A DNA stretch of 64,000 nt from Hutsoniella sourekii ATCC 700629 (lineage in GTDB: Bacteria; Bacillota; Bacilli; Lactobacillales; Aerococcaceae), in NCBI RefSeq assembly GCF_000518205.1, contig NZ_JADD01000003.1, positions 62,001-126,000 of the forward strand, in the 5' to 3' direction. Shown here piece by piece: positions 25,332 through 34,459 of the stretch (its first letter is position 1; every line of letters starts with the position of its first letter). Below the pieces are notes generated by a model. The model was not told the origin of the DNA and did no database searches. It was given only the letters and a program-made list of their open reading frames with translations. Position numbers and translations under genes: made by a program.

Positions 25332-26357
25332 ATGAAAAAATTTAAGGCGTTGATGGCTACTTCAGCAATTTTAGGAGCTCTAAGTCCTGTAATGGTAGCA
25401 GCTGAGGATGATTTTTCTGCACTGATGATCACTGATATTGGCGGTGTTGACGATAAATCCTTCAACCAAAGTGGTTGGGAAGGGCTAACTGCTTGGGGTG
25501 AAGAAAATGGAAAAGAAAAAGGACCTCAAGGTTACGATTATCTTCAATCCAATAGTGATTCAGACTTTATCACTAATCTAAACTCAGGAATGGCAGCTAA
25601 TTTTGATATTATCTTTGGGATTGGCTTCAAGTTAGAGAATGCTTTAGCAGAAGTGGCAGAAGCAAATCCTGATCAAAAATTTGGAATTATTGATGCAACA
25701 GTAGATCTTCCAAACGTTGTATCAGCTCAATTTAAAGACCATGAAGCAGCTTTCCTTGCTGGAGTTGCAGCGGCGTCAACCACTGAAACAAATAAAATTG
25801 GCTTTATCGGTGGGGTAGAAGGTGTTATCTTAGACCGATTTGAAGCTGGTTTCGTAGAAGGGGTTAAGGCTGTTAATCCGGATATTGAAGTAAATGTTGA
25901 ATATGCAGGATCCTTTGATGATGCTTCACTTGGTAAGCAAATGGCAGCAGCGATGTATGCCAATGATGTTGATATCATCTTTTCAGCAGCGGGAGAAACT
26001 GGTAACGGAGTGTTTGCTGAAGCCAAACATTTAGTAGAAAATGATCCAGAACGTAAGATCTGGGTAGTTGGCGTTGACAGAGACCAAGATGCTGAAGGTA
26101 TTGTGGAAGTGGATGGACAAGAACGTCATTTAACCCTTACTTCTACCTTGAAAGGGGTCGGCGCTGCAGTTAAGCAACTAACTGAAGAAGCTCAAGCTGG
26201 AAACTTTGAGGCTGGCTACCGTGAATTTGGTCTTGAAGATGGTGGTGTTGGAATCACCCGCGGACAATTAAGCGATGATGTCTTCAAGTTAGTGGAAGAA
26301 TACCAAGAAAAACTAATCAATGGTGAAATCGAAGTTCCTGAAACACCAAAAAATTAA
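25332..26357 (+). CDS. BMP-family nucleoside-binding protein (PnrA/TmpC-like)
   Basis: A 341-residue substrate-binding protein of the basic membrane protein family. The family start MITDIGGVDDKSFNQSGWEGL is followed by IFGIGFKLENALAEVA, the ligand-site region GKIGFIGGVEG-like NKIGFIGGVEGVILDRFEAGF, and GVDRDQDAEG. Relatives bind purine nucleosides. The signal peptide ends near VMVAAEDD and has no cysteine, so it lacks the lipobox that anchors most Gram-positive homologues. The ATG at 25332 follows GGGAGGGA; an upstream frame start at 25317 lies inside that site. A terminator directly follows. Confidence 0.88.
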   Translation: MKKFKALMATSAILGALSPVMVAAEDDFSALMITDIGGVDDKSFNQSGWEGLTAWGEENGKEKGPQGYDYLQSNSDSDFITNLNSGMAANFDIIFGIGFKLENALAEVAEANPDQKFGIIDATVDLPNVVSAQFKDHEAAFLAGVAAASTTETNKIGFIGGVEGVILDRFEAGFVEGVKAVNPDIEVNVEYAGSFDDASLGKQMAAAMYANDVDIIFSAAGETGNGVFAEAKHLVENDPERKIWVVGVDRDQDAEGIVEVDGQERHLTLTSTLKGVGAAVKQLTEEAQAGNFEAGYREFGLEDGGVGITRGQLSDDVFKLVEEYQEKLINGEIEVPETPKN

Positions 26358-26369
26358 TTGAAAATTGCG

Positions 26370-26407
26370 GACCGAACACCACGAGATGTGTGGGTTCGGT
26401 CTTTTTT
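26370..26407 (+). terminator. Internal terminator between the binding protein and ATPase genes
   Basis: GACCGAAC (26370-26377) pairs with GTTCGGTC (26394-26401), extended by CCAC with GTGG after a bulged A, and is followed by six T. It lies inside the operon, so most transcripts should stop after the binding-protein gene and readthrough supplies the ATPase and permeases. Confidence 0.85.
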
Positions 26408-26426
26408 AAGGAAGGGGAAGACAATT

Positions 26427-27983
26427 TTGCCACAGGAAATAGTGATGGAAATGGCCCATGTTTCCAAAGAATTTGATGGTTTCTATGCCAACAAAAATAT
26501 CAATTTAAATCTGTATCAAGGGGAAGTACATGCACTACTAGGTGAGAATGGTGCTGGGAAATCTACCTTGATGAATATTTTGTCTGGATTATTAGAGCCC
26601 TCATCCGGACAAATTTTTATTAAAGGTCAAGCGGTGACAATCGATTCACCCAATGAAGCTAACCGACTTGGAATTGGTATGGTTCACCAGCATTTTATGC
26701 TCGTTGATGCCTTTACTGTTCTTGAAAATATTATTTTGGGTCAAGAACCCAATCAATTTGGCTGGTTAGATAAGGATGAGGCCAGAGAAAAAGTTCAATC
26801 CCTCATTGATCGTTATGGCTTAGAAGTAGATTTAGACTCTCGAGTTTCGCAAATTAGCGTGGGCATGCAACAACGAATCGAAATCTTAAAAGTTCTTTAT
26901 CGTGGGGCTGACCTTTTAATTTTTGATGAACCTACAGCTGCCTTAACTCCTCAAGAAATCGATGACTTAATGGATACCTTACGGGCCCTAACCGCTGAAG
27001 GCAAATCAATCATAATCATCACTCATAAATTAGAAGAGATTATGGCGGTTGCTGATCGCTGTACGGTTATTCGCCGAGGAGAATCAGTGGCTACTTGCCG
27101 GATTGAAGACACCAATTCACAAGAGCTAGCCAGCTTAATGGTTGGTCGATCAGTCTCTTTTCAAACTGAAAAGAAAGTGGCCCATCCTGGACAAACTGTC
27201 CTTCAAGTCGAAAATCTTAAGGTGAAGGATGGAAGAGGTCTCTTAGCTGTCAATGACTTGTCCTTGGAAGTTCGCTCAGGCGAAATCGTAGGAATTGCTG
27301 GAATCGATGGCAATGGCCAGTCCGAGTTGATGTTGGCTTTAAATGGTCTTCTACCTGTTGAAAGTGGTAAGTTGAGTCTTAAAGATCAAGATATGACTCG
27401 CTTAAGCCCGCGCCAAATTAATGAAGCTGGTCTAGCCCATATCCCTGAAGATCGCCATAAGCATGGTTTAATATTAGATATGACCGTTAAAGAGAACTTA
27501 TTGATCAAGGATTACTATCATGAGCCCTATGCAAATCATGGTTTACTTCAGGATGCGCCGATGACTAAGCAGGCCAAAGAATTAATCAATGCATTTGATG
27601 TACGAACTGTATCTGAGCAAGTAGCGATTCGTTCGCTTTCCGGTGGTAATCAACAAAAAGCAATTATCGCCCGTGAACTCTCTCAAAAACCAGACCTGCT
27701 CTTAGCAGCCAATCCTACTCGTGGTTTAGATGTAGGGGCGATTGAGTTTATTCACCAAGCCATTATTGACTCAAGAGACAGCCAAAAGGCAGTTCTCCTA
27801 ATGAGTTTTGAACTGGATGAAATAATGAACTTATCTGATCGAATTTTAGTTATGTATGAAGGAAAGATCGTCGCAAACCTAGAAGCATCCTCAACCAACC
27901 AAGAAGAGATAGGCTTGTTGATGGCGGGGACAAGATTAGAAGATATCCCGAGATTAAAGCAGGGGGGACAAGTTTATGCATAA
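26427..27983 (+). CDS. Nucleoside ABC transporter ATP-binding protein (tandem ATPase)
   Basis: A 518-residue protein with two fused ABC domains, as in NupA/YufO/RbsA. Domain 1 has Walker A LLGENGAGKST, signature ISVGMQQRIEILK and Walker B LLIFDEPTAALTP. Domain 2 has a degenerate loop GIDGNGQSELM, signature LSGGNQQKAIIARELS, and Walker B LLLAANPTRGLD, in which the usual D-E pair is changed. The start is TTG at 26427, 9 bases after GGAAGGGG and beyond the internal terminator. A frame opening at 26358 would run through the terminator. Confidence 0.9.
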   Translation: MPQEIVMEMAHVSKEFDGFYANKNINLNLYQGEVHALLGENGAGKSTLMNILSGLLEPSSGQIFIKGQAVTIDSPNEANRLGIGMVHQHFMLVDAFTVLENIILGQEPNQFGWLDKDEAREKVQSLIDRYGLEVDLDSRVSQISVGMQQRIEILKVLYRGADLLIFDEPTAALTPQEIDDLMDTLRALTAEGKSIIIITHKLEEIMAVADRCTVIRRGESVATCRIEDTNSQELASLMVGRSVSFQTEKKVAHPGQTVLQVENLKVKDGRGLLAVNDLSLEVRSGEIVGIAGIDGNGQSELMLALNGLLPVESGKLSLKDQDMTRLSPRQINEAGLAHIPEDRHKHGLILDMTVKENLLIKDYYHEPYANHGLLQDAPMTKQAKELINAFDVRTVSEQVAIRSLSGGNQQKAIIARELSQKPDLLLAANPTRGLDVGAIEFIHQAIIDSRDSQKAVLLMSFELDEIMNLSDRILVMYEGKIVANLEASSTNQEEIGLLMAGTRLEDIPRLKQGGQVYA

Positions 27984-29061
27984 AAATGGACAGAGAAAAT
28001 TATTAATCTCTCTATTATCTGTTTTGATAGGTCTTCTGGTAGGAGCCTTCATTATGTGGATTTCTGGTTACCATCCTTGGACCGGTTATCAGGCTTTAAT
28101 CCAGGGTGCAGTTGGCACTCCATTTAACATCGGCCAAACTTTGAGGGCTGCAACTCCTTTGATCTGTACGGGTCTAGCTTTCTCTGTTGCCTACACGGCC
28201 GGATTCTTTAATATCGGTCTGGCAGGCCAAGCTCTCATGGGCTGGTTGGCTTCGGTATCCTTTGCTTTGGCTTTTCCAGATTTACCTAAATTCATCTTAC
28301 TGCCATTATCAATTGTTATTGGGATGCTAGCAGGGGCCTTTTGGGCTGGAATTGCTGGGTATTTGAAGGCTTATTTCAAAACGAGTGAAGTGATCGTAAC
28401 CATAATGTTGAACTACATTGCGGTTTATGTAAATGATTATTTGATCCGTAATATTCTCACTGATCGGGCAGATGCCACGGATTTTATTTCAGATAATGCC
28501 AGTTTGAGAATCGATTGGTTGACTCAAGTAAGTGGGGGCTCCACCCTTCATGGGGGGATCTTCTTAGCTATTCTTGCAGTTATCTTGGTATCAATCCTAT
28601 TAAATAAGACCACGCTTGGCTTTGAATTGAAATCCGTTGGGCTGAATCCTCAGGCAGCTTCTTATGCTGGAATGGATGCTAAGCGAAATATTATTTTGTC
28701 AATGTGTTTATCAGGCCTTCTAGCTGGCTTAGGTGGGGTCATGAATGGTTTGGGAGAATTTAGAAATATCTTCCTGACTCAAGGTGTTGCACCGGCTATC
28801 GGATTTGATGGGATGGCTGTGGCCCTACTTGGAGGCTTGAGCCCGGTTGGTACGGTCTTATCTAGCTTACTTCTTGGAGCCTTGCAAACAGGAGGGAATC
28901 TGATGCCTCTAGCAGCGGGGGTTCCTAGTGAAATTGTTGATATCGTAACAGGTATTATTATCTTTTTTGTGGGAGCTAATTATGTGATCACCTATTTCTT
29001 TGATAAGAGTGCTCACATGCATAAAGTTAACCAAAATCAAGGAGGAAGCCAAGATGCTTAA
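27976..29061 (+). CDS. Nucleoside ABC transporter permease, first subunit
   Basis: A 361-residue polytopic protein of the BPD_transp_2 family, with about ten helices. Typical segments are RAATPLICTGLAFSVAYTAGFFNIGLAGQ, EVIVTIMLNYIAVYV and AYAGMDAKRNI-like ASYAGMDAKRNIILSM. It forms one half of the channel with the next gene. AGGGGGG precedes the ATG, which overlaps the ATPase gene by 8 bases. Confidence 0.9.
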   Translation: MHKNGQRKLLISLLSVLIGLLVGAFIMWISGYHPWTGYQALIQGAVGTPFNIGQTLRAATPLICTGLAFSVAYTAGFFNIGLAGQALMGWLASVSFALAFPDLPKFILLPLSIVIGMLAGAFWAGIAGYLKAYFKTSEVIVTIMLNYIAVYVNDYLIRNILTDRADATDFISDNASLRIDWLTQVSGGSTLHGGIFLAILAVILVSILLNKTTLGFELKSVGLNPQAASYAGMDAKRNIILSMCLSGLLAGLGGVMNGLGEFRNIFLTQGVAPAIGFDGMAVALLGGLSPVGTVLSSLLLGALQTGGNLMPLAAGVPSEIVDIVTGIIIFFVGANYVITYFFDKSAHMHKVNQNQGGSQDA

Positions 29062-30007
29062 CACATTATCACTTATTGTTTCCTCAACGCTCGTTTACTC
29101 GGCCCCACTAATTTTCACTGCTTTAGGCGGTGTTTTTAGTGAACGTAGTGGGATTGTAAATGTCGGTTTGGAAGGAATTATGGTCATGGGAGCCTTTAGC
29201 TCTGTTATTAGTAATTTGATGCTAGCCGACCAATTTGGTGTTTGGACGCCATGGATTGCGGTTGCCATTGCCGGATTAGTTGGACTTGTCTATGCGAGCA
29301 TTCATGCGGTAGCAACGGTTCATTTAAGAGCGGACCATGTTATTTCTGGTACGGTTTTGAATTTAATTGCTCCTGCATTAGGGGTGTTTCTAACGCGTTT
29401 AATGTTTGATGGCAAGGGCCAAACGGAAATGATCAGTCAATCGTTCGGCTATTTTAATTTTCCAGTACTAGCGCAAATTCCAATTATTGGTCCAATTTTC
29501 TTCAAGGGCACTTCTCTACCTGCCTATGTGGGGATCTTGCTGGCTATTCTAGCATGGCTGATTTTGAATCAGACACGGTTTGGTTTGCGCTTAAGAGCGG
29601 TGGGAGAAAATCCTTTGGCAGCTGATACTTTAGGAATCAATGTCTACGCCATGAGATATGCAGGGGTATTGATTTCTGGATTTCTAGGTGGAATGGGAGG
29701 CGGAGTCTTAGCTCAATCCATTTCGCTAAACTTTTCTGTTTCAACGATTGCGGGTCAAGGTTTTATGGCGATGGCAGCCATGATCTTTGGAAAGTGGAAT
29801 CCTTTAGGAGCGATGGGCGCAGCTATATTTTTTGGATTTGCCCAATGTTTAGCGGTGATCAGTTCTCAACTTCCAGTGATTGATAGTATTCCATCTGTAT
29901 ACTTGCAAATTGCGCCTTATGTGATTACAATAGTTGTATTGGTTTTAGTGGTTGGTCAATCACTTGGACCTGCTGCTAACGGTACCACGTACATTAAGAG
30001 CAAATAG
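29054..30007 (+). CDS. Nucleoside ABC transporter permease, second subunit
   Basis: A 317-residue permease with about nine helices and the family segments ALGGVFSERSGIVNVGLEGIMVMGAF, RADHVISGTVLNLIA, RLRAVGENPLAADTLGI and GQGFMAMAAMIFGKWNP. I start at the ATG at 29054, just after GGAGGAAGCC. This overlaps the previous gene by 8 bases; the upstream frame start at 29000 lacks a site. It completes a BMP-ATPase-permease-permease importer. Confidence 0.9.
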   Translation: MLNTLSLIVSSTLVYSAPLIFTALGGVFSERSGIVNVGLEGIMVMGAFSSVISNLMLADQFGVWTPWIAVAIAGLVGLVYASIHAVATVHLRADHVISGTVLNLIAPALGVFLTRLMFDGKGQTEMISQSFGYFNFPVLAQIPIIGPIFFKGTSLPAYVGILLAILAWLILNQTRFGLRLRAVGENPLAADTLGINVYAMRYAGVLISGFLGGMGGGVLAQSISLNFSVSTIAGQGFMAMAAMIFGKWNPLGAMGAAIFFGFAQCLAVISSQLPVIDSIPSVYLQIAPYVITIVVLVLVVGQSLGPAANGTTYIKSK

Positions 30008-30031
30008 AGAAAATTAAATCAATAAAAGTTT

Positions 30032-30060
30032 CCAGTACTTTGAGTACTGGTTTCTTTTTT
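30032..30060 (+). terminator. Terminator after the nucleoside importer operon
   Basis: CCAGTACT (30032-30039) and AGTACTGG (30043-30050) pair around TTG, followed by TTTCTTTTTT. The next ribosome binding site begins immediately after, so readthrough into yfmF is possible. Confidence 0.82.
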
Positions 30061-30072
30061 AGGAGTGAATCA

Positions 30073-31341
30073 ATGAAACAACTTAAGAACCAAAGCTATT
30101 TAATCTTTCAGCCTTCAACCAAATACAAAACTCAACGAATCTCAATCCGGTTCTTGCTCCCCTATACCATTCAAACTGCAAGTCAGATGACCTTGCTAGC
30201 TAGGATGATGGAAGCAGGATCTAAAGAGATTTCAAGTAAGTCAGAGATTGAAGCGATTCTTGCTGACTTGTATGGAGCTGACCTGTCTATTTCAGGTCAA
30301 AGACGGGGCAATTATTATGAAGTTTCCCTTTCAAGTACCATTATTAGAGAAAAGCTTGTCCAGGATAACTTAACTGAGCCTTGGTTTAACTTGATAGAAG
30401 AACTATTGTTTAATCAAGAATTTTCGCTAGAAAATTCCAATTTTAACAAGCGATTTAAGCTGGAAAAATCACTCTTATTGCAATATATTGACCGGTTGAA
30501 AGATTTACCAGCTCGATTGGTGACAAGGCGATTAATAGATACACTTTATCAATCGGATAAATCTCTTGCGGCTGGTTCTTTTGGCACTAAGGAAGCCGTT
30601 GAAGCCATCACTTCATCGGATATTCAAGAGGCTTATCAAACATTGCTCACAAAAAGTCATATAGTCGTATTGGTTCACGGCGAATTTGAGCAAAAGCAAC
30701 TTGAAAGTTGGATTAATGGTTGGCCAGTCCAATCCAGAGATCTAGAACTTGATTTTCAATCTAATATTATCCCTCTGCCTGATCAGCCCATCGGTTTCAA
30801 GAAAGAAAAGATCCAGGCTCAACAAGGAAATTTATTAATGGCTTACCGAATACCTAAGTCATTGAACTTTGAAGAAAGGGTTCTGGCCCTTGTCGCTAAT
30901 GGCTTATTTGGCGCTTTACCCACATCAAGATTATTTATGACGATTCGCGAACAAGAAAGTCTTGCTTATAGTATACATTCCAGTCTTAATTTGACGCGTC
31001 AATTACTTCTTGTTTCAGCTGGAATCCCTTTTGATAAGGGGGAATATGTCTATCGAGCAATTGAAGCCCAGCGTCAGGAACTCGTCCAAGATCTAGCTTC
31101 AGGATTGACCTTGGACGATGTTAAACTAACCTTCAAGAGTAATAATATTCAAGCCAGAGACTTTCAATCTAATGAGACGGACTTATTATTTAGTGAATTT
31201 ACTCGCCCTGAAGAAGACCATTCATTGGATCGATATTTACAAGTAATTCAGCAAATTAATAGCAATCAAATTCATGATTTCTTGGCAAATTTAACCGTTC
31301 AAGGCGCTTATTTCTTAGAAGGAGGGCCCATTCATGAATAA
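30073..31341 (+). CDS. yfmF: M16-family peptidase-like protein YfmF (inactive-type subunit)
   Basis: A 422-residue M16 (pitrilysin/insulinase) relative. The HxxEH zinc motif expected near residue 40-60 is absent (the region reads LLARMMEAGSKEISSK), so this is the non-catalytic partner. The substrate-binding R/Y segment REQESLAYSIHSSL is retained. In B. subtilis the homologue is associated, with its partner and YmfI, with EF-P 5-aminopentanol modification. AGGAG precedes the ATG at 30073. The catalytic partner overlaps its 3' end by 8 bases. Confidence 0.9.
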   Translation: MKQLKNQSYLIFQPSTKYKTQRISIRFLLPYTIQTASQMTLLARMMEAGSKEISSKSEIEAILADLYGADLSISGQRRGNYYEVSLSSTIIREKLVQDNLTEPWFNLIEELLFNQEFSLENSNFNKRFKLEKSLLLQYIDRLKDLPARLVTRRLIDTLYQSDKSLAAGSFGTKEAVEAITSSDIQEAYQTLLTKSHIVVLVHGEFEQKQLESWINGWPVQSRDLELDFQSNIIPLPDQPIGFKKEKIQAQQGNLLMAYRIPKSLNFEERVLALVANGLFGALPTSRLFMTIREQESLAYSIHSSLNLTRQLLLVSAGIPFDKGEYVYRAIEAQRQELVQDLASGLTLDDVKLTFKSNNIQARDFQSNETDLLFSEFTRPEEDHSLDRYLQVIQQINSNQIHDFLANLTVQGAYFLEGGPIHE

Positions 31342-32617
31342 AGAATTTTATCCATTGTTAGACGAGACCGTTTATCGTTATCAAATCAGTAATGGTTTAC
31401 ATCTTCAAGTTTTACCCAAAGCTAATTACCATCGTTTTTATGGGGTTCTATCTGCAAAATTTGGCTCCTTAGATAGGTGGTTAATAGATCCCTCCAATGA
31501 TCACTCTTTTGAAGTGCCAGCTGGAGCAGCCCACTTTTTAGAACATAAATTATTTGAAGGTCCTAATGGCTTGGACGCTTTTTCTTTATTTATGAAGCAT
31601 GGTGCTAACGCTAATGCCTTTACTTCCAAGCAACAGACCAGTTATTTATTTTCAGGATCCTATGAATTAGACTTAAATTTGAAACAATTACTCGATTTTG
31701 TCCAAACGCCTTCTTTTACAGCTGATGGGATTGAAAAGGAGAAGGGGATCATTCTTGAAGAAATGAAAATGTATCAAGATCAACCCACGACGAGACTTCA
31801 TCAAGAATTAATGACGGCCTTATATCCAAATCATCCCTTGAGTGAAGATATTATAGGGACGGCCCAATCGATTCAAAATATGACCTACAAGGATTTAATG
31901 ACGGCTTATCAGACCTTCTATCATCCTGAAAACATGTCACTGATGGTTGTAGGAGCGGTTAATCCTGCTCAAATTTATGACATGGTTGAAAAACATCAAA
32001 GAGACAAAACGATTGAAAAATCCTCCCTACAGGTAATGAAATTAGACCTTCCAGCTGATCAAGTAGATCGTAAGGAGATTTCATTAAGGGTGAGCCAGCC
32101 GATGTTGGCAATAGGCTTGCGGATGAAACCAGTCGACTTGTCAGGTTCAGATTTGTTGAAAGAAATAATTATAGGGCAACTATTTGCCGAGCTACTATTA
32201 GGACCTAGTTCAAACTACTATCATCAATGGTACGAGCAAGACTTGATTGATGATAGTTTTGCCTCTGCCATTATTTGCCAAGACCAAGGTCACTATCTTT
32301 TAGCCATTGGTACAAGTAAGGATCCATTGGCTTTACAGAAAGCTATTCAAGAAGCTGTATCCACTTGGCAAGATAGCCCAGATTTAACCCAAGCAAAATT
32401 AGAAAGCCTCATACGAGGTGAAAGGGGAGATCTCTTGCAAGATTTCAATTCCTTAGAATCGATTGCTTATCATTTGATAGATAGCCAATTTAATGGGTAT
32501 GATAGTCTACGAGCTTCCGATATATTAGCAACCATACAACTAGAGGATTTGATTAGATACGGGCTAGAATATATTCCTTCAGGAAAATGGTCTCATGTGA
32601 TTGGGCAACCTTTTTAA
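31334..32617 (+). CDS. yfmH: M16-family zinc peptidase YfmH (catalytic subunit)
   Basis: A 427-residue M16 protease with the inverted zinc motif HFLEH in GAAHFLEHKLFEG and the downstream glutamate in the GIILEEMKMYQD helix. With YfmF it should form a heterodimeric clam-shell peptidase. GAAGGAGGG precedes the ATG. In B. subtilis the next gene is ymfI, a reductase also tied to EF-P modification. Here rodZ follows directly, so that third component is missing from the locus. Confidence 0.92.
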   Translation: MNKEFYPLLDETVYRYQISNGLHLQVLPKANYHRFYGVLSAKFGSLDRWLIDPSNDHSFEVPAGAAHFLEHKLFEGPNGLDAFSLFMKHGANANAFTSKQQTSYLFSGSYELDLNLKQLLDFVQTPSFTADGIEKEKGIILEEMKMYQDQPTTRLHQELMTALYPNHPLSEDIIGTAQSIQNMTYKDLMTAYQTFYHPENMSLMVVGAVNPAQIYDMVEKHQRDKTIEKSSLQVMKLDLPADQVDRKEISLRVSQPMLAIGLRMKPVDLSGSDLLKEIIIGQLFAELLLGPSSNYYHQWYEQDLIDDSFASAIICQDQGHYLLAIGTSKDPLALQKAIQEAVSTWQDSPDLTQAKLESLIRGERGDLLQDFNSLESIAYHLIDSQFNGYDSLRASDILATIQLEDLIRYGLEYIPSGKWSHVIGQPF

Positions 32618-32664
32618 AGATTCTTAATTTTTTGACCCAGTTAGATATGTTTCTAATGAGAATA

Positions 32665-32673
32665 TGTTATAAT
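32665..32673 (+). promoter_or_regulatory. Extended -10 promoter of rodZ
   Basis: TGTTATAAT contains a perfect TATAAT at 32668-32673 with the TGn extension and no good -35 at 17 bp. It lies about 40 bases before the rodZ ATG. Confidence 0.65.
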
Positions 32674-32708
32674 GTTCTCTAGATGTATCATGATAAAGGA
32701 GTAAGATT

Positions 32709-33755
32709 ATGAGTGACTTAGGAAGTAAATTGAGAAAGGCCCGAATTGAGAAGGGTTACACTTTAAATACCTTACAACAAATGACAAAAATTCAAAAAAA
32801 ATATTTGCAAGCGATTGAAGAAGGAAACTATGAAGCGATGCCCGGAAGCTTCTACGTTCGTGCCTTTATCAAGCAATATGCAGATGTTGTGGGATTGAAT
32901 GGTGATGAGCTACTACTCGAATACGAGGCTGATAGTCTGGATGATGAGGAAGAAACGCCTCTGGTTCAAGACGGACAAGACGATCTGCCGTCTCGACTCA
33001 AACGCAATAATTCTGCTGAAAAGTCAACCTTTGAGGTTCTCCTATCCTATGCACCCATTGCAGGATTGGTTTTAATTATTATTTTGATAATGGCTATGTT
33101 ATTAATGGCTATTCAACAGATATCCCGTTCCGAGAACAAGGAAGTGGCGCAAGAAAGTCAAATCACAACAACCGCTGTCAGTGTATTAAGTCCTGAGAGT
33201 GCGTCTGAGGTTAGCGATGAGGAAGTTGCTTCTCAAGGAACGAGCGTGGTATCATCCAATACAAATCTTGCAGAAAATCAAATTCAAGTTGGTAATCAGA
33301 CCTTAACAATTCAGACCTCAGAATCAGGTGAATCAATCTATTTGATGGATGGTAATCCAGAGGATTATGAATTTGAAGTTAAGGGAAATTCATTTGCTTG
33401 GGTTGGAGTCTTTGAAGATGATCGTATTGTTCAGGATACGACTATTAGTGCTGATGATTCCGTTAAACATAAACCGTCTGCTGGCGTGAGACAAGTACAA
33501 ATTCGCTTGGGGTATCCTGAAGGTGGTCAAGTCTATGTGAATGGTGTAGAAGTGAAGGCACTTAATCCATATACTGCTGAGATTTTCACCTTCCAAAAAG
33601 AAGATGCTTCGAATCCTACTGACAATCCAGCTAGTCAAGAAACCATTGCTTTAGATGTTCCGACGGATGAGAGTCAAGTTGAAGCAGTTGATCAGGAGAC
33701 CCAGACAGAACAAGCGGCTACTTCGTATGAAGGGCCTGCTGTTTTAGCACCTTAG
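32709..33755 (+). CDS. rodZ: RodZ/YmfM family cell-shape protein
   Basis: A 348-residue bitopic protein. An N-terminal helix-turn-helix (about 1-70, KLRKARIEKGYTLNTLQQMTKIQKKYLQAIEEGNYEAMPG) is followed by an acidic linker and a membrane helix (about 115-137). A Ser/Glu-rich stretch leads to an extracellular DUF4115 domain (about 210-285), and the C terminus is an acidic Gln/Thr-rich tail. RodZ links the elongation machinery to the cytoskeleton or membrane. AAGGAG precedes the ATG. pgsA follows after 13 bases, as in many Firmicutes. Confidence 0.9.
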   Translation: MSDLGSKLRKARIEKGYTLNTLQQMTKIQKKYLQAIEEGNYEAMPGSFYVRAFIKQYADVVGLNGDELLLEYEADSLDDEEETPLVQDGQDDLPSRLKRNNSAEKSTFEVLLSYAPIAGLVLIIILIMAMLLMAIQQISRSENKEVAQESQITTTAVSVLSPESASEVSDEEVASQGTSVVSSNTNLAENQIQVGNQTLTIQTSESGESIYLMDGNPEDYEFEVKGNSFAWVGVFEDDRIVQDTTISADDSVKHKPSAGVRQVQIRLGYPEGGQVYVNGVEVKALNPYTAEIFTFQKEDASNPTDNPASQETIALDVPTDESQVEAVDQETQTEQAATSYEGPAVLAP

Positions 33756-33768
33756 AAGAAGGATTTTT

Positions 33769-34350
33769 ATGAACATAGCTAATAAATTAACAATATTAAG
33801 AATGTGCTTGATTCCGATCTTTGTAATTTTAATGATGGTAGATTTTAATTGGGGTCAGGTTGAATTTTTAGGGGCTCTTCTTTCGCTGGAGCAATTAGTG
33901 GCGGGTATTATTTTTATCTTTGCTTGTTTGACCGATTATTTAGATGGTTATTTGGCCAGAAAGTACCAATTAATTACGGCCTTTGGTGAATTTTTTGATC
34001 CCATGGCTGACAAGCTACTAGTTATTTCTGCTCTGCTACTCTTAATCCAAAAAGGACAAGTAGCTGCCTGGGTGGTTATTATTATTGTTTCTAGGGAATT
34101 GCTAGTGACAGGCTTGCGCGTTCTTTTGGCTCGATCCAATGGAAAGGTATTAGCTGCGGCCCTACCAGGAAAAATTAAGACAACCACGCAAATGTTAGCG
34201 ATTATTTTTTATTTATTTAATAATGCAGGTTTCACCTATTTACCTTTCTCCATTGCTGATTGTTTTCTCTATATTTGCCTTTTCTTTACGGTCTACTCTG
34301 GTTTAGACTACTTTTATCATGGTCGCTTCGTCTTTTACGACGTCGACTAG
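33769..34350 (+). CDS. pgsA: CDP-diacylglycerol-glycerol-3-phosphate phosphatidyltransferase
   Basis: A 193-residue membrane enzyme making phosphatidylglycerol phosphate from CDP-diacylglycerol and glycerol-3-phosphate. The CDP-alcohol phosphotransferase motif is complete: D-G-Y-L-A-R, eight residues, G-E-F-F-D-P-M-A-D. It starts with NIANKLTILRM as usual. AGAAGGA precedes the ATG. It is cotranscribed with rodZ and ends at a terminator. Confidence 0.95.
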   Translation: MNIANKLTILRMCLIPIFVILMMVDFNWGQVEFLGALLSLEQLVAGIIFIFACLTDYLDGYLARKYQLITAFGEFFDPMADKLLVISALLLLIQKGQVAAWVVIIIVSRELLVTGLRVLLARSNGKVLAAALPGKIKTTTQMLAIIFYLFNNAGFTYLPFSIADCFLYICLFFTVYSGLDYFYHGRFVFYDVD

Positions 34351-34357
34351 TTTATCG

Positions 34358-34390
34358 ACAATCCAAGCAAGTTGCTTGGATTGTTTATTT
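34358..34390 (+). terminator. Terminator after pgsA
   Basis: ACAATCCAAGCAA (34358-34370) and TTGCTTGGATTGT (34372-34384) form a near-continuous 13-bp palindrome followed by TTATTT. Confidence 0.82.
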
Positions 34391-34459
34391 ATGTTTAAAA
34401 ATATAAAATAAATAATGTAAAACTGAAAAAAATGTGTATTTATATAATAGGGGGATAAT

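Noticed and set aside
34443-34448. TATAAT just before cinA as a promoter
   Set aside because: The transcript would start inside or after the ribosome binding site, only about 5 bases from the ATG. It may be coincidental in an A/T-rich spacer.
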